A DNA stretch of 64,000 bases, taken from contig NZ_JAACJE010000001.1 in assembly GCF_010020825.1 (NCBI RefSeq), positions 620,001 through 684,000 on the forward strand, in the 5' to 3' direction. Origin of the DNA: Acidovorax sp. 210-6. GTDB taxonomy: Bacteria; Pseudomonadota; Gammaproteobacteria; Burkholderiales; Burkholderiaceae_C. Positions 51,059-62,183 of the stretch are shown in pieces; positions within the stretch are counted from its first letter, which is position 1; each line of letters begins with the position of its first letter. Both the position numbers and the translations under genes were made by a program. The notes under the pieces are model-generated. The model did no database searches and was not told the origin of the DNA. It saw only the letters and a program-made list of their open reading frames with translations.

Positions 51059-51359
51059 CCCCAGAGTGTGCCGCAATGCTGGCGGAATTTGCAACCACGC
51101 TGGCAAACCACGCCGGGCCACTGGGCGTATTCTTGAGCCCGACCCCTGGCATGCTAGGGCGAAGCGATATTCAAACACCCCCGTCGCCAGGGCTTTGGCC
51201 AAAGGGTTACCCCGCCTGGCCCGCCATGCGTCGTTGCTCGTCGGTTGCTGGTACCTACCAGCGTCCTCCTCGTGCCTAGCCAGGCGGGGCAACGACGGGG
51301 GTGTTTGAATGTCGATTCGCCCTGGGCCAGCCGCATTCCTCTTGCAGAGAAACCACACC
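51059..51359. promoter_or_regulatory. Divergent araC/liuB intergenic region
   Basis: 301 bp. It holds GCTGGC direct repeats at 51078-51083 and 51099-51104 (21 bp apart) near the AraC start, then a 168-bp nested inverted-repeat element at 51156-51323 that ends 36 bp before liuB. No clear sigma-70 promoter or LiuR operator like the one at 33.65 kb was seen. Confidence 0.6.
51156..51323. repeat. 168-bp nested inverted-repeat element
   Basis: Terminal arms 51156-51186 and 51293-51323 are complementary at 29 of 31 positions. Inside lie CCCCGCCTGGC/GCCAGGCGGGG (51210-51220 and 51279-51289), a central GCTGGTACCTACCAGC (51247-51262) and a perfect palindrome CTTTGGCCAAAG (51193-51204). No open frame and no obvious target duplication. 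It may be a MITE-like insertion or a structured leader. Confidence 0.75.
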
Positions 51360-52967
<1,608 letters not shown>

Positions 52968-52975
52968 GGTGGGCG

Positions 52976-53485
52976 ATGGACGCCGTGGCCCATTTCACCC
53001 AGCTTGCACGCTACAACGTGTGGGCCACGGCGCGCCTGCTCGATGCCGTGCGGGCGCTGCCGGAAGAGGACTACCGGCGCGATGTGGGCCTGTTCTTCCA
53101 CAGCATCCACGGCACGCTCAACCACCTGCTGGTGGGCGAGCACCTGCTGTGGTTCGTGCGCTTTGCCGAGGGCAGCTCGCCGCGCGTGGCGCTGGACGCC
53201 GAGGTCGAGAGCGACCGCGCACACCTGGCCAGCCGCCTGCGCGAGGGTGCGGCGCGCTGGGAGCCGCTGATCGCCGGCTGGCCCGCGCAGCGCTGGGATG
53301 GGGTGCTGTCCTACACCACCATGCGCGGCACCTCGGCCACGCTGCCCTTCGCCGCCACGCTCGCGCATGTGTTCAACCACGGCACGCACCACCGCGGGCA
53401 GATCACGGCGGCGCTCACCGCGCTGGGCCAGCCCTGCCCGGAGCTCGATCTCGTCTATTTCCTGCAAAACCCGCATACGCCATGA
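52976..53485 (+). CDS. DinB-family protein
   Basis: 169 residues from an ATG at 52976 with GAGGTGG upstream; a GTG at 52964 overlapping the liuB stop is also possible. A four-helix bundle with three spaced histidines (HSIHGTLNHLL, HGTHHRGQI) that would bind a metal, as in DinB/YfiT proteins. Some relatives are thiol transferases; the function here is unknown. It lies between liuB and liuC. Confidence 0.85.
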   Translation: MDAVAHFTQLARYNVWATARLLDAVRALPEEDYRRDVGLFFHSIHGTLNHLLVGEHLLWFVRFAEGSSPRVALDAEVESDRAHLASRLREGAARWEPLIAGWPAQRWDGVLSYTTMRGTSATLPFAATLAHVFNHGTHHRGQITAALTALGQPCPELDLVYFLQNPHTP

Positions 53486-54267
53486 GCCAGAACCTTTCCA
53501 TCACCCAGTCGGGCCCGGTCGCGCGCATCACGCTGACCCAGCCCGAGGTGCGCAACGCCTTCAGCGACGAAGTCATCGCCGAGATCACCGCGGCCTTTCT
53601 CGACGTGGGCGCACGCCCCGACGTGCGCGCCGTGGTGCTGGCCGCCGAGGGCCCGGCCTTCTGCGCCGGCGCCAACCTCAACTGGATGCGCCGCATGGCC
53701 GACTACACGCGCGCCGAGAACATCGCGGACGCGGGCAAGCTCGCCGAGATGCTGCGCGTGATCTACGCCTGCCCCAAGCCCACCGTGGCGCGTGTGCAGG
53801 GCGACGTGTACGCCGGCGGCATGGGCCTGGTGGCGGCCTGCGACATGGCCGTGGCGGTGGACACGGCGGGCTTCTGCCTCAGCGAGGTCAAGCTCGGCCT
53901 GATCCCGGCCACCATCAGCCCCTACGTCATCCGCGCCATGGGCGCGCGCGCCGCGCACCGCTACTTCCTCACGGCCGAGCGCTTCGACGCGGCCGAGGCG
54001 TTGCGCATCGGCTTCGTGCACGAGGTCGTGGCCGCAGACCAGCTTGACGCCAAGGTCGATGACATCGTCAAAGCCCTGGTCAGCGCCAGCCCGAACGCCG
54101 TGCGCGCCTGCAAGCAGCTGGTGCAGGACGTGGCGCAGCAGCAGATCGACGCGCAGCTCATCGCCGCCACCGTCGAAGGCATCGCCGACATCCGCGCGAG
54201 CGAAGAGGGCCGTGAGGGCGTGCAGTCCTTCCTGCAAAAACGCAAACCGGCGTGGTTGCAGGCCTGA
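53482..54267 (+). CDS. liuC: Methylglutaconyl-CoA hydratase (enoyl-CoA hydratase family)
   Basis: 261 residues, crotonase fold. The oxyanion-hole segments are AEGPAFCAGANLNWMRRM and VQGDVYAGGMGLVAACDMAV. In the liu pathway it hydrates 3-methylglutaconyl-CoA to HMG-CoA; assignment over other hydratases rests on the operon. Overlaps the DinB-like stop by 4 bp. Confidence 0.88.
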   Translation: MSQNLSITQSGPVARITLTQPEVRNAFSDEVIAEITAAFLDVGARPDVRAVVLAAEGPAFCAGANLNWMRRMADYTRAENIADAGKLAEMLRVIYACPKPTVARVQGDVYAGGMGLVAACDMAVAVDTAGFCLSEVKLGLIPATISPYVIRAMGARAAHRYFLTAERFDAAEALRIGFVHEVVAADQLDAKVDDIVKALVSASPNAVRACKQLVQDVAQQQIDAQLIAATVEGIADIRASEEGREGVQSFLQKRKPAWLQA

Positions 54268-54293
54268 GCTCGCACGCATGCGCCTGAACGACC

Positions 54294-55013
54294 ATGGACC
54301 AGCTCTGGCTGCGCATCGTCCAGTGGCTCCACACCGTGGGGCTGCATGTGGACGCGGGCACCGCGCGGGACGTGGCCGAGGGCGCGGCACGGGCCACGGC
54401 CCAGCTCGACATGCCGGGCCTGCTGGCGCTGGCGGCCGCGCTGGGCTGGGCCAGCGGGTTCCGGCTCTATGCCGTGGTGTTCCTCGTCGGCCTGATGGGT
54501 GCGACCGGATGGCTGGCGCTGCCGCCGGGCCTGCAGGTGCTGCAGCACCCGGCGGTGCTGGCGGTGAGCGGCTTCATGCTGCTGGTCGAATTCTTCGCCG
54601 ACAAGGTGCCCTGGCTCGACAGTGCCTGGGATGCGCTGCACACGGTGATCCGCATCCCGGCGGGGGCGGTGCTGGCGGCGGGGGTGTTCGGCGCCGACAA
54701 CGCCACCATGGCCCTGGTGGCCGGCCTGCTGGGCGGTTCGCTCTCGGCCACGGCGCTGGCCACCAAGATGACCACGCGCGCGGCGGTCAATACCTCGCCC
54801 GAGCCATTTTCCAACTGGGGGCTGTCCTTCCTCGAAGACGGCCTGGTGGTGGCCGTGGTCTGGCTGGCCACGCAGCACCCGCTGTGGTTCGGCGTGGCGC
54901 TGGCGTTCATGCTCATCGTGTCGGCACTGTTGCTGGTGCTGCTGTTCCGATTCCTGCGCGCGGTGCTGCGCCGCGTTGCCTCGTTTTTTTCTGGTTCTCC
55001 TGGAGTGGCCTAA
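54294..55013 (+). CDS. DUF4126 membrane protein
   Basis: 239 residues with about five hydrophobic segments. Motifs such as GWASGFRLYAVVFLVGLMG, VEFFADKVPWLDSAWDALHTVIR and LATKMTTRAAVNTSPEPFSNW match DUF4126. No known function. It is embedded between liuC and liuD, whose ATG follows the stop directly. Confidence 0.85.
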   Translation: MDQLWLRIVQWLHTVGLHVDAGTARDVAEGAARATAQLDMPGLLALAAALGWASGFRLYAVVFLVGLMGATGWLALPPGLQVLQHPAVLAVSGFMLLVEFFADKVPWLDSAWDALHTVIRIPAGAVLAAGVFGADNATMALVAGLLGGSLSATALATKMTTRAAVNTSPEPFSNWGLSFLEDGLVVAVVWLATQHPLWFGVALAFMLIVSALLLVLLFRFLRAVLRRVASFFSGSPGVA

Positions 55014-57020
<2,007 letters not shown>

Positions 57021-57057
57021 CAGACGTTTTGCGGCGGGCGGGGTACGCTCGGTGGCC

Positions 57058-57978
57058 ATGAAGATCACCTTTTGCTGTACCGATACCAAGGCCGAGCCCT
57101 GGCTCCAGGGCCTGCAGGCCGCCTTCCCGCAGGCCGAGATTGCCGTGTGGCAGCCCGGCGCGCCGGTGGCCGATTACGCCGTGGTCTGGGCGCCGCCCCA
57201 GCAGTTCCTGGACGAGCAGCAGGGCATCCAGGCTCTGTTCAACATCGGCGCAGGCGTCGATGCGCTGCTGCAGCGCCGCCTGCCGCCGGGCGCGCGCGTA
57301 GTGCGGCTCGACGATGCCGGCATGGCCGTGCAGATGGCCGAGTACGTGTGCCACGCCGTCATCCGCCATTTCCGCGAATTCGACCAGTACGAAGCCAGCA
57401 TGCGCGCGGGCCAGTGGGCTTACCGCAAGCCGCGCCTGCGCCAGGACCTGCCCGTGGGCGTGATGGGCCTGGGCGTGCTCGGCGAGCGCGTGGCGAAGGC
57501 GCTGGCGCAGTTCGATTTTCCGGTGAACGGCTGGAGCCGCTCGCCCAAGGCTGTCGATGGCATCCGCACCTTCAGCGGGCAGGACGGCTTCAATGACTTC
57601 CTGGCCGCCAGCCGCGTGCTCGTGAACCTGCTGCCGCTCACGCCCGAGACGCAGGACATCCTGAACCGTGACACCCTGGCGCGCCTGCAGCCGGGCGGCT
57701 ACCTCATCAACGTCGCGCGCGGCGCGCACCTGGTCGAGGACGACCTGCTGGCGCTGCTCGACAGCGGTCACCTCGCGGGCGCCCAGCTTGACGTGTTCCG
57801 CACCGAGCCGCTGCCCGCCGGCCACCCTTTCTGGAACCACCCGCGCATCACCCTCACGCCGCACACCTCGGCGCGCACGCTGCGCGACGAGAGCATCGCC
57901 CAGATCGCGGGCAAGATCGCCGCGCTGCAGCGCGGCGAGGCCATCGCCGGCATCGTGGACCCGGCGCGCGGCTATTGA
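57058..57978 (+). CDS. ghrA: Glyoxylate/hydroxypyruvate reductase A-like (D-2-hydroxyacid dehydrogenase)
   Basis: 306 residues, close to E. coli GhrA (312). NAD(P)-binding GLGVLGERV, and catalytic Arg/Glu/His in VARGAHLVEDD, DVFRTEPLP and LTPHTSA. It reduces glyoxylate or hydroxypyruvate. It lies between liuD and the HMG-CoA lyase gene. Substrate in this context is not known. Confidence 0.88.
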   Translation: MKITFCCTDTKAEPWLQGLQAAFPQAEIAVWQPGAPVADYAVVWAPPQQFLDEQQGIQALFNIGAGVDALLQRRLPPGARVVRLDDAGMAVQMAEYVCHAVIRHFREFDQYEASMRAGQWAYRKPRLRQDLPVGVMGLGVLGERVAKALAQFDFPVNGWSRSPKAVDGIRTFSGQDGFNDFLAASRVLVNLLPLTPETQDILNRDTLARLQPGGYLINVARGAHLVEDDLLALLDSGHLAGAQLDVFRTEPLPAGHPFWNHPRITLTPHTSARTLRDESIAQIAGKIAALQRGEAIAGIVDPARGY

Positions 57979-58005
57979 CTGCATTTTTTCAACAAGGACA
58001 TCTCC

Positions 58006-58914
58006 ATGAGCATCCCCTCCCGCGTCCAGATCATCGACGTCGGTCCGCGCGACGGCCTGCAGAATGAAAAATCCCCCGTGCCCGCCGAGGTCAAGATCGG
58101 CCTGGTGCAGCGCCTGCAGGAGGCCGGCCTGCACGAGATCGAGGTCACGAGCTTCGTCAGCCCCAAATGGGTGCCGCAGATGGCCGACAACGCCGAGGTC
58201 ATGGCCGGCATCGAACGCAAGGCCGGCGTGCGCTATTCCGTGCTGACGCCCAACCTGCAGGGCTACGAGGCGGCGGTGAAGACGCGGCCCGACGAGATCG
58301 TGGTGTTCGGTTCGGCCAGCGAGGCCTTCAGCCGCAAGAACATCAACTGCAGCATCGCCGAGAGCATCGAGCGCTTCGCGCCCGTGGTCGAGGCCGCGCT
58401 GGCGGCCGGCATCCGCGTGCGTGGCGCCATGAGCTGCACCGTGGGCTGCCCCTACGAAGGCGAGGTCGCGCCGCAGCAGGTGGCCTACCTGGCCGGGTTG
58501 ATGAAAGGCATAGGCGTGCAGCGCGTGGACGTGGCCGACACCATCGGCGTGGGCACGCCTCGCACGGTGCAGCGCGCCATCGAGGCGGCGCTGCAGCACT
58601 ATGGCATCGACGCGGTGTCGGGCCATTTCCACGATACCTACGGCCAGGCGCTGTCGAACACGCTGGCCGCGCTGGAGCTGGGCGTGTGGAACTATCAGGC
58701 CTCGGTGGCCGGCCTGGGCGGCTGCCCTTACGCCAAGGGCGCCACGGGCAACGTGGCCACCGAAGACCTGGTGTTCATGCTGCGCGGCATGGGTATCGAG
58801 ACCGGCATCGACCTCGACAAGCTTGTCGATGCGGGCGCCTACATCAGCGATTTCCTGGGCCGCAAGCCCAACTCGCGCACCGCGGTGGCCCTGCTCAACA
58901 AACGGGCTGTCTGA
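58006..58914 (+). CDS. liuE: Hydroxymethylglutaryl-CoA lyase
   Basis: 302 residues. DVGPRDGLQNE at the N-terminus, the metal-binding HFHDTYGQAL segment and the catalytic-loop GLGGCPYAKGATGNVATED, all characteristic. It cleaves HMG-CoA to acetyl-CoA and acetoacetate, the last liu step. It ends the second liu operon and is convergent with the cyclase gene 12 bp away. Confidence 0.95.
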   Translation: MSIPSRVQIIDVGPRDGLQNEKSPVPAEVKIGLVQRLQEAGLHEIEVTSFVSPKWVPQMADNAEVMAGIERKAGVRYSVLTPNLQGYEAAVKTRPDEIVVFGSASEAFSRKNINCSIAESIERFAPVVEAALAAGIRVRGAMSCTVGCPYEGEVAPQQVAYLAGLMKGIGVQRVDVADTIGVGTPRTVQRAIEAALQHYGIDAVSGHFHDTYGQALSNTLAALELGVWNYQASVAGLGGCPYAKGATGNVATEDLVFMLRGMGIETGIDLDKLVDAGAYISDFLGRKPNSRTAVALLNKRAV

Positions 58915-58926
58915 CCGGCTTCGGCA

Positions 58927-60645
58927 TCAGGGTGCCGCGCCCCAGAAGGCGTGGCCGCGGCCCGACTGCTTGGCCTGGTACATGGCCTGGTCGGCGCTGC
59001 GCATCAGTTCGGTCAGTGTGCGTCCGTCGCGGGGGCTGCGCGCGATGCCCGTGCTGGCGCCCACGGTGAGCGCATGGCCGTGAAACTCCACCGGCTGCCG
59101 CACGGCCGCACCCAGCCGCAAGGCCAGGGCTTCCAGGTCCGCGTCGGGCCGTGGGTCGGCCAGCAGGACCACGAACTCGTCGCCGCCCAGCCGCGCCACG
59201 ATGTCACCCGCCCGGATATGGGCCTGCAGGCGCGCCGCCACGGCACGCAGCACGGCGTCTCCGGCGTCGTGGCCGTGGACATCGTTGATGGGCTTGAAGC
59301 GGTCCAGGTCCAGCAGCATCAGCGCATGGGGCGCGCCATCGGCCAGCAACTGCGCCGCACCCTGGGCCAGTCCGGTGCGGTTGGCCAGGCCGGTCAGCGG
59401 ATCGGTGGCGGCGGCCTGGGCCAGGTGGGCAGCGTGCAGGCGCAGCGCCGTCTGCGAGGCGCGCAGGCCGCTGATGCGCCGGCTCAAGGCGATGGCGAAC
59501 ACCACCATCTCGGCGGCCACGCCGATCTGCAGGCCGTTGGCCAGCAGGAACGGTGCCTGGATCACCTCCCAGTTGACCAGCACCACGCCCAGCACCGAGA
59601 GGAACAGCAGCGCCTGTCCGCCCAGATACCAGCGTGCCGGCTGGAAGCCGCTCCGCAGGACGATGACAGCCGCCACGGCGGCCAGCAGCGTGCCCACGCT
59701 GGCGGTGATCTCGTTGAGGGTCTGCGCGATGGTGAACCAGCCCCACAGACCGAGCAGCGCGGTGCCCACCGCCACCGCGCCGATGGCCTGCAGCAGCCGG
59801 TCCAGGCTGGGTACCCGCCGCGTGTCCAGAAAACTGCGCGCGAACAGCGTCCCGAGCAGCAGCCAGAGGCTGGGCAGCACCACGTTGCCGCGCTCCTGCC
59901 ACCAGGGCCACTGGCCCCACAGGTAGTGGGCCGCATGGCCGTTGAAGCTGGCCAGCGTCAGCAGTGCGAACGCGCACTGGCCGATGTAGAAGCCGTAGGT
60001 CGGGTCGCGGAAGATGCCCGCCAGCGCGAGGTTGTACACCAGCAGCGCCAGCAGGATGCCGTAGCAGATGCCGTCGAACAGCCGCTTGTGTTGCCGCCAT
60101 TGCAGGTATTCGGCGGTGTCCCAGACGGACAGGCCGAGGATGGCGGTTGCCTCGCCCTGCAGTCGCACATAGACCGTGTAGGTGCCCGGACCGGGCAGCT
60201 GCAGCCGCATGAGGTAGCGCTCGCTGCCCAGCGGGCGCGTGGCGTAGGGCTGCGCCAGGCCGGTATGCACGGGCGGTGCCAGGGCCCGGCCTGCCGCATC
60301 GAAGGGGCCGTGGAAGCGCACATCCTTGAGCGCCGTGGTGTGCGTGGCCAGCACCCAATCGCCACTCGCGGCGCGTTGTTCCAGTTCCACCTTGAACCAA
60401 TGGGGCCGCACGTCCTCGCCATGCCGACGCTGGGCCGGCAGGGGGGCAAAGCGTGCGGCGTGCTCCGCGCCCCGCACATCGTCCAGCGTGAGCGCGCCGT
60501 TGTCGTCCGCGAGCCAGAGCAGTTGCCCGGTGTTGTTGAGCAACAGCCCGTGCGGGTGCTCATCGAGCACGATGGGCGTGGCCCCGGTCCATGGCAAGTG
60601 ACTGATGAGCAGGCAGAGGAGCAGGCAGGCGCGGAGCAGCTTCAT
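58927..60645 (-). CDS. 7TM-DISM diguanylate cyclase
   Basis: 572 residues from the ATG at 60645; an in-frame upstream extension to 60705 has no signal sequence. A signal peptide (LLRACLLLCLLISHLPWTGA) precedes a periplasmic jelly-roll-like sensor (about 25-180), seven membrane helices (about 185-390), then a GGDEF domain with RLGGDEFVVLL and an intact RAGD I-site five residues before. There is no EAL domain, so it makes c-di-GMP in response to a periplasmic ligand, possibly a carbohydrate. Confidence 0.92.
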   Translation of the reverse strand: MKLLRACLLLCLLISHLPWTGATPIVLDEHPHGLLLNNTGQLLWLADDNGALTLDDVRGAEHAARFAPLPAQRRHGEDVRPHWFKVELEQRAASGDWVLATHTTALKDVRFHGPFDAAGRALAPPVHTGLAQPYATRPLGSERYLMRLQLPGPGTYTVYVRLQGEATAILGLSVWDTAEYLQWRQHKRLFDGICYGILLALLVYNLALAGIFRDPTYGFYIGQCAFALLTLASFNGHAAHYLWGQWPWWQERGNVVLPSLWLLLGTLFARSFLDTRRVPSLDRLLQAIGAVAVGTALLGLWGWFTIAQTLNEITASVGTLLAAVAAVIVLRSGFQPARWYLGGQALLFLSVLGVVLVNWEVIQAPFLLANGLQIGVAAEMVVFAIALSRRISGLRASQTALRLHAAHLAQAAATDPLTGLANRTGLAQGAAQLLADGAPHALMLLDLDRFKPINDVHGHDAGDAVLRAVAARLQAHIRAGDIVARLGGDEFVVLLADPRPDADLEALALRLGAAVRQPVEFHGHALTVGASTGIARSPRDGRTLTELMRSADQAMYQAKQSGRGHAFWGAAP

Positions 60646-60751
60646 GGACAATGGAAGGTAGTCGTCACACTGTACCCGTGTGTGCCGCCTTGTGTGTGAC
60701 TCCACCCAGGCGGCTCAGCGTTCGCGCGCGCACGGCCCTGAATTGCCAGAC

Positions 60752-61243
60752 ATGAACCAGTTACCTGAAAGCATCCAACGGGTGGCCGCCGCGCTCCAGG
60801 CGGCCGGCCACCCCCACGGCCCACGCATGCTCGATGATGCGGCGCGCACTGCGCAGCAGGCGGCCGACCAGCTCGGTGTGCAGCTTGGCCAGATTGCCAA
60901 GAGCATCATCTTCCGGCGCAAGGCCGATGATGCGGCCGTGCTCGTTATCACCTCGGGCGACCGGCGTGTGGATGAGAAGAAGGTCGAGGCCCATGTGGGC
61001 AAGATCGGTCGTGCCGATGCCGGTTTCGTGAAGGATCGCACCGGCTTTTCCATCGGCGGCGTCTCGCCCGTGGCGCATGCCACGCCGCCGGTCACGCTGA
61101 TCGACCGCGACCTGCTGCGCTTCGATGTGGTCTGGGCCGCCGCAGGGCACCCGCACGGCGTGTTTCCGCTCCACCCCGCCGACCTGGAGCGGCTCACTGG
61201 CGCACCCGTGGTCGATGTGGTGCAGGAGCCTGCTGCCCTATGA
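60752..61243 (+). CDS. YbaK/EbsC-family aminoacyl-tRNA deacylase
   Basis: 163 residues. The family pattern is clear: AKSIIFRRKADDAAVLVITSGDRRVDEKKV, then TGFSIGGVSPVAH and AAGHPHGVFPL. These proteins hydrolyse mischarged tRNAs in trans; the exact amino acid is not predictable. The stop overlaps the next gene's ATG by 4 bp. Confidence 0.9.
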   Translation: MNQLPESIQRVAAALQAAGHPHGPRMLDDAARTAQQAADQLGVQLGQIAKSIIFRRKADDAAVLVITSGDRRVDEKKVEAHVGKIGRADAGFVKDRTGFSIGGVSPVAHATPPVTLIDRDLLRFDVVWAAAGHPHGVFPLHPADLERLTGAPVVDVVQEPAAL

Positions 61244-61491
61244 GTGCTATCGAAAGTATAGCTGCTCGCGCCCGTCTGTTGGGCGAAGCGGGCTATTTTG
61301 ATCCCAATTCCGACGAGGTCATTCCCTCGCCCTGCATCTCGGTCTGCCGCATGTCCGAGGACCGCAGCCACTGCGTGGGGTGCTTTCGCACCATTCCCGA
61401 GATCCGCGCCTGGGCCCAGGCCGACAGCGCCGAGCGCCTGGCCATCTGGGCTGCGCTGGCGCAGCGCGCCGGGATGGCTTTTCCACCCTGA
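61240..61491 (+). CDS. DUF1289 cysteine-rich small protein
   Basis: 83 residues. Four cysteines (Cys32, 36, 45, 48) in PCISVCRMSEDRSHCVGCFR define DUF1289, probably binding metal or an Fe-S cluster. Residues about 3-21 are encoded by a dispersed repeat (R6) read in frame. AGGAG lies 12 nt before the ATG, which overlaps the upstream stop. Confidence 0.85.
   Translation: MSAIESIAARARLLGEAGYFDPNSDEVIPSPCISVCRMSEDRSHCVGCFRTIPEIRAWAQADSAERLAIWAALAQRAGMAFPP
61246..61302 (+). repeat. Dispersed ~55-bp element, copy R6, inside DUF1289 gene
   Basis: GCTATCGAAAGTATAGCTGCTCGCGC ... GGGCTATTTTGATCC. The full element pattern (A/T block, ATAGCTGCT, dyad, A/T end) is present, in the same orientation as R3, and it is open in the gene's frame. 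Confidence 0.65.
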
Positions 61492-61526
61492 AGCCCCCAC
61501 CCTGACGTCCCCACCAAGGAGCTGCC

Positions 61527-62168
61527 ATGAAGCACATCGTCTTTCACCTGGACTTCGTTTCGCCGTACGCCTGGCTGGCCTTCGAGCGTTTGCCAGATGT
61601 GCTGGAGGGCCTGAGCCACAGCGTGGAGTACCGGCCGGTGCTGCTGGGTGCGCTGCTCAAGCAGCATGGCAACCCGGGGCCGGCGGGCATTGCGCCCAAG
61701 CGCGACTGGACCTACCGCCATGCCGTATGGCTGGGCCATTCGCTGGGCGTGCCGCTGACGATGCCGGCGCGCCACCCATTCAATCCGCTGCCGCTGCTGC
61801 GCCTGGCGCTGGCCTGCAGCGAGGACGGCAGCATCAACCGTTTCGTCACCGGCACGGTGTTCCGCCATGTCTGGCAGGGCGGGCAGGATGCGCTCGATGC
61901 CGAGCGGCTCACGCAGCTCGCTGCCGAACTGGAGCCCCAGCGCAAGCCGGGCGACGAGGATGGCGCCCGCGCCAAGGCGCTGCTGCGCGCCAACACCGAG
62001 GCCGCCACGGCGCGCGGCGTGTTCGGTGTACCGGCGCTGGAGGTGGATGGCAAGGTCTTCTGGGGCTACGACAGCCTGCCCATGCTGCGCGCCTACCTGG
62101 AGGGCGACGCCTGGTTCGGCCAAGGCTGGGAGTCCGCTGCAAGCGTGGCGCAAGGCCTGCCGGTTTGA
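61527..62168 (+). CDS. DsbA-like 2-hydroxychromene-2-carboxylate isomerase family protein
   Basis: 213 residues. FHLDFVSPYAWLAFERLP is the family N-terminus (with Ser in place of a CxxC), and GVFGVPALEVDGKVFWGYDSLPMLRAYL the C-terminal thioredoxin-like core. Members are glutathione-dependent isomerases of aromatic degradation intermediates. The substrate here is unknown. GGAG precedes the ATG. Confidence 0.87.
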   Translation: MKHIVFHLDFVSPYAWLAFERLPDVLEGLSHSVEYRPVLLGALLKQHGNPGPAGIAPKRDWTYRHAVWLGHSLGVPLTMPARHPFNPLPLLRLALACSEDGSINRFVTGTVFRHVWQGGQDALDAERLTQLAAELEPQRKPGDEDGARAKALLRANTEAATARGVFGVPALEVDGKVFWGYDSLPMLRAYLEGDAWFGQGWESAASVAQGLPV

Positions 62169-62183
62169 ATGCAGGGGCGTGCC

